46,406 nucleotides of DNA. It comes from an uncultured Fretibacterium sp. Its GTDB lineage: Bacteria; Synergistota; Synergistia; Synergistales; Aminobacteriaceae. The position numbers and the translations under genes are program-made. Under the pieces are notes generated by a model, which had not been told where the DNA came from, searched no databases, and saw only the letters and a program-made list of their open reading frames with translations. Of this stretch, positions 40,445 through 46,406 are shown piece after piece (the first letter of the stretch is position 1; each line of letters starts with the position of its first letter). The stretch is taken from positions 1 to 46,406 of the forward strand of contig CAMHMH010000011.1 in the NCBI GenBank assembly GCA_946186205.1. Direction: 5' to 3'.

Positions 40445-43234
40445 TTAATATCTTTTAATATATGGATATTTATCAGCCGTAACGCCTAAAGAGTTAAGGA
40501 GAAAATTGAGCTGATAAGCGTCATCACTGAGAGGCCCTCCATACCAGTAAGGTAATTCGCCGTTCAGTGCAGTTAATTGCGTGTCTAAAAACTGATATTC
40601 GCCGTCAATTTTTTCTCTGTCATAAGCATTTTCAGGTAACAATCCTCCAGCCATGTTGCCAGAGTAGTAACGGAGAGATTTATTGCTAGGATTTTGAGCA
40701 TAACTGAGAGCAGACAAAGGCGGCCTGAAAGAAATTTCGTTGTTAGCATAACGGTTAAACCAGTCAGCAAAACTCCACGGCCTAGTCTCAACGCCCCCGC
40801 GATAATATCCAGTTGGAATATCAGGAATGAAGTTGCGCCTGTTCTTGTCGCTGAAATTATTCGGGAACTCGCCGGGCTGAGGATTATATGCATTTCCGGC
40901 CGGAAGTCCTTGAGGGAACGAAACGTGAGGATTATAACGCGGGTCATTAGGAATAGGGTTATCGGTATACTGAAAGAAGCCTTTTTCGTGCATAGAGGGA
41001 ATGACAGCGTTCTCATCGCCTGACGTGAGATTTAATCCCTGCAAGAAATCAGACACGGCATTGATAGCCTTGCCTGAGAATAGAGGGGACAATCTGCTGT
41101 CGTTTGAGACAGTTTGCTGTTGGGGCAAGGGCTGTTGTCTCTGACCGCCTAAAATGGGCTGATGGATGTCGAAACTGCTCCAAGCCGGAGAAGTATTTTG
41201 CTGAACGTAGCTCCACGGGTTAGCATCTGCGCTGACGGGGTGAACAGGAGCGGGGTTAAGCGGCTCGTGCCAGTCTTGTACATTAGGACGAGAGAAGGGG
41301 TTTTCATGGCTTCCCGTGTCATTAAGAGCAGTAACGGTTGAACTCGGAGCAGAGCTGTCAGGTTTCACAGGCTGGACATCAGGAAGAGGGGCTGAAGTGA
41401 GAGCCTGTCCTTGTGGAATGCCCCCCATATAAGACGGCGACCAGTTGAGAGCAGGCGCGACAGATGTAACGTTTCTCTTTTCAGGAATATACTCAAAGCC
41501 TTTTCTCCTTAATCCATGTATTACACCATTCGGCTCTAGTCCTTGTTTTGCTCCCTCTCTGATCATCTCGTCCAGTTCCGACTGGTAAATGACAGTGCCG
41601 TCCTTGTCTCGCATAACTTCTCTGTCAGGCTGACTCTGCGTCGTAGGCTGTTGCTGAGTCTGCGGTTGTTGCTGTGTAGCTGTGGTTTGCGGCGTGTTAT
41701 CTAGCGGGAACTGCTGAAAGAAAGTCTGCGGGTCAACGAGATGGCCATCAACCATAACTTCAAGATGAATATGCGGCCCTGTAGAACGTCCAGTACTGCC
41801 AACCTTGCCGATGATGTCCCCTGCTTTGATAGTTTGTCCGGGCTTGAGATTAAGCGAGCCATCCTGCATATGAGCGATACGGAATTTAAGAGATTTCCCG
41901 TTAATTTTTCTGTCTGATTCAATGACGATATTATTGCCGTAAGAGTTGCTTTTGTAAGCCTGTCTGACAATGAATGAGCTGCCCATTTCCGGCATTGGCC
42001 TAATATCAGTGCCTTCAGAAACGCCTGTAATATCAATACCGCCGTGCTTGTGGTCTCCTCTGTCATAGCCGAAAGTGCCGTGAGGGTGAATAGAAATGCC
42101 TTTAGGACTGCCGACCAAGCCGAACCAGACATCATTAGACTTAGCTGGATTTTGAGGTGTTTGCGTACCTGTTGTACCCTGCGTAGCCTGACTGCCGCCG
42201 AAGCCCAAGCCCCTGCGGTAATTCTCCTGCAAAGCGTCTCTTTCAGCGGTGAGTTTTGCCTTTTGCTGTTCGAGTGGAGCAATATACCGAACTCTGTATG
42301 CTTCTCTTGCGTTCTCGTTCTCAATGCCTTCAAGCGCGGACAAATGAGCCGCAATGCTGTCATTAATGCTTTTTAGTTGATTGTCGAAATCAGTCATAGT
42401 TTGCTGGTATTCCCTGAACGCTAATTCCTGTCTAGCAGTATCAGCGGCGAGATTAGAGCCGTACATATGAGCATTCGCCGAGCGGTCAGCAGAGTAGTTA
42501 GACGCACGGGCGGACGAATCAGCGACATATTTATTAGTTGGATTGACACCGACATTAACCGCCGCGCCTTGCCTCATAGAGCCGTCAGCAGGGTCGTAAT
42601 CCACAGCAAAAATTTTATCTTCCGCTTTAATTTCTTGATACTGATGATGAGGGGTGCTGTGAGCCGCCCATTGAGAGAAAGGAGCAATAGCTTTGTCACC
42701 GAAGCCGTGAAGATTGGCCAAGATTAAAGCGCGCATTTGCTCAGCCGGTGTTTTAGCATTTCTGAACATGTCTGCAAAATTATTCTGCAACTCCCGCAGT
42801 CTTTGAGTTTCAGCCTGCTGTATCATGCTGTTTTTCACGCCCTGAACAAGTTCAGGACTGAGCATAGAAAATCTCTTGCTTGCCGCTAAACTGTCCGCCC
42901 CCTGAACTATATCCTGAATGGACGGAGATTTGCCGACCGTTGATGTGCCAATGTCGAACGCAGTAAGCGGCGTGTAATTCTGGTGCAGAGCATTAGCCCA
43001 AGGGTTAGAGTTATACCCCTGCGGAGCTTCTTTCGGCATGAGAGATATTTCGGGCTGTGCGTTATTCTGCAAATTCTGCTGTAACTGCCCCCTGAAAGCG
43101 TTTGCCTTCCTGTTTTGCTCATTCTGCCTGTGCGACTGCCACAAATCACTGAGTATATTCCCCGCTACATTACCCAGTGCCGTAAGTGCTAGTTGTTCCT
43201 TCCACGGGTTATAGGGCTGTACGATCGTAGCCAT
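40445..43234 (-). CDS. Ejection protein with M23 peptidase domain, 929 aa
   Basis: Q- and N-rich throughout. A LytM/M23 domain lies at about 390-500: HKHGGID (H397, D401), RIAHMQDGSLNLKPGQ with the catalytic-type H, and GPHIHLEV (H488, H490), so all metal ligands are present. It probably cuts peptidoglycan locally for the ejection channel, as gp16-type proteins do with transglycosylases. N-terminus NPWKEQLALTALGNVAGNIL resembles the next small protein. Proline-rich C-terminal half. Last but one gene of the late operon. Confidence 0.85.
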   Translation of the reverse strand: MATIVQPYNPWKEQLALTALGNVAGNILSDLWQSHRQNEQNRKANAFRGQLQQNLQNNAQPEISLMPKEAPQGYNSNPWANALHQNYTPLTAFDIGTSTVGKSPSIQDIVQGADSLAASKRFSMLSPELVQGVKNSMIQQAETQRLRELQNNFADMFRNAKTPAEQMRALILANLHGFGDKAIAPFSQWAAHSTPHHQYQEIKAEDKIFAVDYDPADGSMRQGAAVNVGVNPTNKYVADSSARASNYSADRSANAHMYGSNLAADTARQELAFREYQQTMTDFDNQLKSINDSIAAHLSALEGIENENAREAYRVRYIAPLEQQKAKLTAERDALQENYRRGLGFGGSQATQGTTGTQTPQNPAKSNDVWFGLVGSPKGISIHPHGTFGYDRGDHKHGGIDITGVSEGTDIRPMPEMGSSFIVRQAYKSNSYGNNIVIESDRKINGKSLKFRIAHMQDGSLNLKPGQTIKAGDIIGKVGSTGRSTGPHIHLEVMVDGHLVDPQTFFQQFPLDNTPQTTATQQQPQTQQQPTTQSQPDREVMRDKDGTVIYQSELDEMIREGAKQGLEPNGVIHGLRRKGFEYIPEKRNVTSVAPALNWSPSYMGGIPQGQALTSAPLPDVQPVKPDSSAPSSTVTALNDTGSHENPFSRPNVQDWHEPLNPAPVHPVSADANPWSYVQQNTSPAWSSFDIHQPILGGQRQQPLPQQQTVSNDSRLSPLFSGKAINAVSDFLQGLNLTSGDENAVIPSMHEKGFFQYTDNPIPNDPRYNPHVSFPQGLPAGNAYNPQPGEFPNNFSDKNRRNFIPDIPTGYYRGGVETRPWSFADWFNRYANNEISFRPPLSALSYAQNPSNKSLRYYSGNMAGGLLPENAYDREKIDGEYQFLDTQLTALNGELPYWYGGPLSDDAYQLNFLLNSLGVTADKYPYIKRY

Positions 43235-43239
43235 GATGA

Positions 43240-43500
43240 TTATTTCCCCCTTGCTGTTTTTTGGTCTGGATTGCTTGCTATGTTTCCTGATGTGATGCCG
43301 CCGAGCCAGCCTAGCGGGTTATTGTTCTGGTTTATCCATCCGGGCGTTTGATACCCTCCGCCGCCGCTTAACTGCCCGTAAGCGTTCATTCCCGCACCTA
43401 AAGCAGTAAGCCACGGAACACCCATAGCAGTCCCCGCCAATCCTGCGACATTCCCCAATGCGCCCAGCGGGTTAGAGCCTTCTACGTATTTCACCGACAT
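43240..43500 (-). CDS. Small ejection/internal virion protein, 86 aa
   Basis: Glycine-rich with hydrophobic patches (LGALGNVAGLAGTAMGVPWL, TALGAGMNAYGQLSGGGGY). Short, alanine/glycine-rich proteins before large internal proteins are common in podoviruses. It shares ALGNVAG with the 929-aa protein. The switch in codon ending lies between these two genes. Confidence 0.6.
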   Translation of the reverse strand: MSVKYVEGSNPLGALGNVAGLAGTAMGVPWLTALGAGMNAYGQLSGGGGYQTPGWINQNNNPLGWLGGITSGNIASNPDQKTARGK

Positions 43501-43504
43501 CTCA

Positions 43505-44164
43505 TCACTTCCCCTGCTGGACTACTGTGTCATAGTCTTCCCGCATGTCGTAGCTTGACTGCATAGCCTTCCACAGGTTGAACGCCGGAGTAAGCCCCGC
43601 GCCCGCTCCTTCATACGCCTGATTTGGTATCGCTCCCAGCCCTGCAACGCCCTGCATCAATGCTCCCGTATTCGCCTGTTGTCCCTGCAATGCCGTACCC
43701 AAGCCGTTTATTGTCGCGTTATATGCGTTTAAGTAGTTGCGGTTGTATGCGTCCGCCGCGCTCTGTGAGAGATTGTTTATCCCCTGACCTGTGATTGAGC
43801 TGTTGATTACCCCTCGCGAGGAGAGATTATTCAGCATACTTCCCATACTGGATTTCAGCCCTTGATTTACGCTCGCGTTTAGATTATCCGTTACTGCTGA
43901 AGGTATATTGCCCGTTCTTGCGATCTGCGCTATTTCATCTGTTATTCCGTTTGACCTGTTCAATGCTCCCGGCAATTGAGACATTAATTCTTTCTGCTGA
44001 TTTAGTGCTTGATTTGCCGTATTCTGCGCATTCGTCCAGTTGTCCGCGCTGAAACTCTGCAACCCCGGCATTACCGCGTTGTACAGCCCTGTGCGTATGT
44101 TCGTTAATTGCGCTGGCTCAGGGTCTCGCTTCTGTATTCTTGTTGTGCTTCCTCCGCTGCCCAT
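43505..44164 (-). CDS. Internal virion/ejection protein, 219 aa
   Basis: Begins MGSGGSTTRIQKRDPEPAQL and is rich in A, N, Q and G with long helices (AQNTANQALNQQKELMSQLP; SSRGVINSSITGQGINNLSQ; SAADAYNRNYLNAYNATING). This style, including SSRGV-NSS-TGQ-...LSQ-AADAY, is shared by P22- or T7-like first ejection proteins. Placement before the other ejection genes agrees. Confidence 0.75.
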   Translation of the reverse strand: MGSGGSTTRIQKRDPEPAQLTNIRTGLYNAVMPGLQSFSADNWTNAQNTANQALNQQKELMSQLPGALNRSNGITDEIAQIARTGNIPSAVTDNLNASVNQGLKSSMGSMLNNLSSRGVINSSITGQGINNLSQSAADAYNRNYLNAYNATINGLGTALQGQQANTGALMQGVAGLGAIPNQAYEGAGAGLTPAFNLWKAMQSSYDMREDYDTVVQQGK

Positions 44165-44485
44165 CTATTTTTTCATCTCCTCTAGTGAAGCCTCCATGTA
44201 GTAGCCTCTGATATGCCCTCCGTATTTCCTCATCCATGCTTTTGGATTGCGCCGGGTAAAAGCACGCAGAGTGTGAAGCCCGTTGTCTTTCATGATTTGG
44301 ACTATCACATTCTGCCAAGCCTTACCGTTTCCGCACATATGGTGAAGCTCTAAAATATCATCATGGATAAAGAACGTTATGAAACCGTAATCAGGGTGAA
44401 AAAATACTTGCTCATCTGACGACAATTCAAGGTCTTTGCACCCTGTTTTCTCACGATAATAATTCAGCCATTCTTCACGCGTCAT
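44165..44485 (-). CDS. T7 gp13-like protein (GNAT-like), 106 aa
   Basis: Reads DYGFITFFIHDDILELHHMC, VIVQIMKDNGLHTLRAFTRR, NPKAWMRKYGGHIRGYYMEA. The pattern strand-strand, helix, LRAFTRRNPKAWMRKYGG, strand is that of small GNAT-fold proteins such as T7 gp13/internal virion protein A that are needed for head assembly. It follows the holin gene with an 11-base overlap. Enzyme activity is not expected. Confidence 0.65.
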   Translation of the reverse strand: MTREEWLNYYREKTGCKDLELSSDEQVFFHPDYGFITFFIHDDILELHHMCGNGKAWQNVIVQIMKDNGLHTLRAFTRRNPKAWMRKYGGHIRGYYMEASLEEMKK

Positions 44486-44936
44486 TTTGCTTGTTCACCT
44501 TCTTGATTTCTTTCTTCCCGCTGAATTTCTTGATGTTGTCGAGCCTGTCGCGAATGAATGCGGGAACAGGTATGCCGAGCCTTTCAGCGTTCTCAAATAT
44601 TGATATTCCCTCATTGGCTATGTAGAACATGCACACTCCGCTCCGTATCGCCTCAGCGTTACCGATAGCTGTATTCTTGAAGATATACGTATCCATGAGA
44701 TGAGCCATGCCGACAAAACCGAGTATTACGCACTTCTTCAGCAATCCTTTGAACCCTGTATCACTGGATAATTTATGCTCAACCCAGCCAGCCGCAAGCC
44801 CCGAAAACTGGTCTATCACCATGAACGCGAGCAAGACCATCAAGAACCCGTCCTTGCCTCCGAAAAACCATGCCATTATTCCGACTGAACCGCCTAAAAT
44901 AAAATCAACCGCACACTCTGTCAGACCGTCAATCAT
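44475..44936 (-). CDS. Holin (phage_holin_4_1 type), 153 aa
   Basis: Start is ATG at 44934-44936 with GGGAGG before it, overlapping the endolysin stop (ATGA). Three membrane segments (FILGGSVGIMAWFFGG; FLMVLLAFMVIDQFSGLAAG; GLLKKCVILGFVGMAHLMDT), then VCMFYIANEGISIFENAERL, the signature of the Bacillus-type toxin-secretion/holin family 4. It opens the membrane for the M15 peptidase. Confidence 0.88.
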   Translation of the reverse strand: MIDGLTECAVDFILGGSVGIMAWFFGGKDGFLMVLLAFMVIDQFSGLAAGWVEHKLSSDTGFKGLLKKCVILGFVGMAHLMDTYIFKNTAIGNAEAIRSGVCMFYIANEGISIFENAERLGIPVPAFIRDRLDNIKKFSGKKEIKKVNKQNDA

Positions 44937-45310
44937 GTACGCACCTCCCACAAACTTTTACGCTTGCCGCCGCAGTCAATGTGAATGAATGTCCTGTACT
45001 TAATGCAGTAATCCAGAGCGGGCAATTTCCCCTCAGCGTGAAGTTTCTTGACGGTCTCAAACATTTTTGCGCTTCCGAGACTGCACGACAGATCCGCCGC
45101 AAGTCCTTTCGTGTGCTTTGAGCCTTTCACGCCTCCGACCTTTGCGTTATGCTTCTCGCACCTGCACCCCGAATTGACGCGCACAGGAACTCCAAGCGCA
45201 ACACGTATCGTTTCGGCCATGTCCATAACTCGCTGGTCTATATCCTGTTTTCCGCACCCACATTTGCACGCAAACTCGCTCACTTTGAAATGTTCCGTAT
45301 CTTTTACCAT
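44933..45310 (-). CDS. Endolysin, M15 peptidase
   Basis: ATG at 45308-45310 after GGAGGTAAG gives 125 residues. HFKVSEFACKCGCGKQDID at the start, RVNSGCRCEKHNAKVGG, SKHTKGLAADLSC with metal-binding H and D, and FIHIDCGGKR with HxD at the end: the Peptidase_M15_3 arrangement. Cuts peptidoglycan cross-links (D-Ala-D-Ala or L-Ala-D-Glu type). Without a signal sequence, so the adjoining holin is needed. Confidence 0.92.
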   Translation of the reverse strand: MVKDTEHFKVSEFACKCGCGKQDIDQRVMDMAETIRVALGVPVRVNSGCRCEKHNAKVGGVKGSKHTKGLAADLSCSLGSAKMFETVKKLHAEGKLPALDYCIKYRTFIHIDCGGKRKSLWEVRT

Positions 45311-45334
45311 ATTCTTACCTCCATAAAAATAAAT

Positions 45335-45361
45335 CGGGGAAGCTCTTTTACTGCCTCCCCG
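45335..45361. terminator. Hairpin between xkdX-like gene and endolysin
   Basis: CGGGGA and TCCCCG arms, with ATTTATTTTT following on the minus strand and TTTCTTT on the plus strand. Possible partial terminator that lowers expression of the lysis genes. Confidence 0.65.
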
Positions 45362-45369
45362 TTTCTTTC

Positions 45370-45504
45370 CTAGTCGCCTAAAAGACCTTTGCCTGTGATT
45401 TCCTTGAACTGTTCCGGCGTTATGAAGCCTTTTGCGACAGCCTCGCGGACTCTCTGTTCGTCCCAAAGTCCGCTCTCGTAGTACTTCTTGATTTTCTCGT
45501 ACAT
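45370..45504 (-). CDS. XkdX-family small tail protein, 44 aa
   Basis: MYEKIKKYYESGLWDEQRVR then EAVAKGFITPEQFKEITGKG closely fits the XkdX family, small proteins found between tail-fibre and lysis genes. ATG at 45502-45504 with AGGAGG-like GGAGGGATAAATCC before it. Role in the virion or cell unclear. Confidence 0.85.
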   Translation of the reverse strand: MYEKIKKYYESGLWDEQRVREAVAKGFITPEQFKEITGKGLLGD

Positions 45505-45517
45505 GGATTTATCCCTC

Positions 45518-45844
45518 CTAAAAATTAGTGCCAGCTAACATGAGAGCAAAATCGACATCAGCGCGCAGTTTATCGCGCTCCCATGTCTCATTGTCGATGT
45601 CAGAGAGTGCGAGTGCGTAACCTTCATCAGTCTGTTTGATGTAGCACACCTGCATATGCTCATGTGTCCCGATGAGCTTGCCGAAGTCCTCGTCATCATT
45701 CTCACTCTTCGTCCCGGTTATTGTTACGGGGGATAACTTCCCGCTGAGCATGGCCGGTGTGATTTCTTCCTTTCGAACTAGGCAGTTGTTCTTCAGCGTG
45801 AAACCGTCTATCTTCGTCCCGTTTGATAGTGTTATTGTGTACAT
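45518..45844 (-). CDS. Tail-region protein, 108 aa
   Basis: ATG at 45842-45844 after GGAGGAGAAATC. MYTITLSNGTKIDGFTLKNN, then EEITPAMLSGKLSPVTITG is a common small beta-rich phage protein that lies between fibres and xkdX in Firmicute phages. Function unknown. Confidence 0.75.
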   Translation of the reverse strand: MYTITLSNGTKIDGFTLKNNCLVRKEEITPAMLSGKLSPVTITGTKSENDDEDFGKLIGTHEHMQVCYIKQTDEGYALALSDIDNETWERDKLRADVDFALMLAGTNF

Positions 45845-45864
45845 GATTTCTCCTCCTTCCTGAA

Positions 45865-46406
45865 TTACCCTATGTAACAATACGGCCACACCGTACGAAC
45901 AATGCTCGCACCGATATAACTTGCTTCGGTCACCCTAATGTCGAGGGAGGCATTCCAATGCATTGCGGTGGCTGGCGCGTCCATCCAGATGAATGCGTCC
46001 GGATAAGATTTGTTGAAGAGGGAATACGGCCACATAATTTGATTCGGCCCGTCATAAGCGGAGTTGTCGCTAGCTGTCGGACAAAGCCCTGCATACTTCA
46101 AGGCTAAGTTGTGCCTTGATGGGAGGAATAGCTTCATTTTGTCGATAACGAGGTGGTTGCGTATGCCGCTAGCGTTGATGCTGTCGGCGATGAACTGAGT
46201 AGACTCCCGCAGGCAGCCAGAAGGGAGAACGGCTTCGAGCTTAGCGACAATAGCGGGGAAAGTTTCATTGTAGAGCTTCGAGCCTTTGAGATGCCCCGCG
46301 CAAGCGTCAGTGTCATTGATAGGGAACTTCCATGAGTTATTTTTGAGCCACACGCACAGTGTGTTATTCGGCAAGTTGATCTGCCCTTCCGCCGAATAAG
46401 TGTAGC
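45865..46406 (-). CDS. Tail fibre, C-terminal part (runs off right edge)
   Basis: Open from base 46406, with YTYSAEGQINLPNNTLCVWL onwards, to the stop after IVRTVWPYCYIG. It has no own ribosome binding site; a TTG at 46374 is only an internal codon. Joined to 1-403 it completes a 314-residue fibre. Contains tryptophan- and aromatic-rich stretches (NQIMWPYSLFNKSYPDAFIW) fit for receptor binding. Codons end in C or T here, unlike the N-terminal part, which suggests that the tip was exchanged. Confidence 0.7.
   Translation of the reverse strand, partial: YTYSAEGQINLPNNTLCVWLKNNSWKFPINDTDACAGHLKGSKLYNETFPAIVAKLEAVLPSGCLRESTQFIADSINASGIRNHLVIDKMKLFLPSRHNLALKYAGLCPTASDNSAYDGPNQIMWPYSLFNKSYPDAFIWMDAPATAMHWNASLDIRVTEASYIGASIVRTVWPYCYIG

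Noticed and set aside
46134-46374. Short reading frames at the right edge, including a start at 46374
   Set aside because: The TTG at 46374 has no ribosome binding site and the frame is open to the edge; it is part of the fibre gene.

Overview
The window looks like the whole genome of a temperate podovirus (short-tailed phage), probably circular and cut inside a tail-fibre gene. The minus-strand reading frame that leaves at base 1 re-enters at base 46406 in the same frame and would give one 314-residue fibre. The host is not named by any gene. The lysis and tail neighbours (M15 peptidase, phage_holin_4_1-type holin, XkdX-like protein), the ArpU-like late regulator and strong AGGAGG ribosome binding sites suggest a Gram-positive-type or related gut anaerobe such as a Firmicute or Synergistota member. 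That is inference only. No integrase, DNA polymerase or ParA was recognised.

Layout, read as a circle. The late genes all lie on the minus strand, from about 20.7 kb leftward through the window edge to 31.96 kb: RusA resolvase, DNA methylase, ArpU-like regulator, terminases, portal, small head genes, scaffold, SU10-type capsid protein, two adaptors, beta-propeller tail hub, fibres, then across the edge to a small tail protein, XkdX, M15 endolysin, holin, a T7 gp13-like protein and the ejection proteins. The last two ejection proteins are large: 929 residues with an M23 peptidase, and 2820 residues, a polyvalent protein with a DdrB-like domain, a HEFWH zincin and a LPD38-like end. The early/replication genes (27.3 to 21.26 kb, minus) hold a BRO protein, small proteins, a RecA-like ATPase, two Lar-like zinc ribbons and a toprim-RepA primase-helicase. 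The immunity region (27.5-31.9 kb) has two helix-turn-helix regulators facing each other across an operator region, an antirepressor, two ribbon-helix-helix proteins and plus-strand accessory membrane/coiled-coil proteins.

Most notable: (1) a dense array of TTGTCGTACT-type iterons at 20.90-21.17 kb, beside the primase-helicase, sits exactly where strand composition switches; the reverse switch is near 43.2 kb, almost half a circle away. Together with the closed ends and absent integrase this suggests bidirectional theta replication and a phage-plasmid lifestyle. (2) A cassette at 15.0-19.15 kb interrupts the late genes: a divergent 917-residue protein of unknown function, a small HTH regulator with three near-identical palindromic operators between them, and three small membrane proteins followed by a terminator. 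One of the membrane genes carries a 19-bp tandem duplication that shifts its frame.

Strand composition and codon statements come from reading codons by eye, not from calculation.
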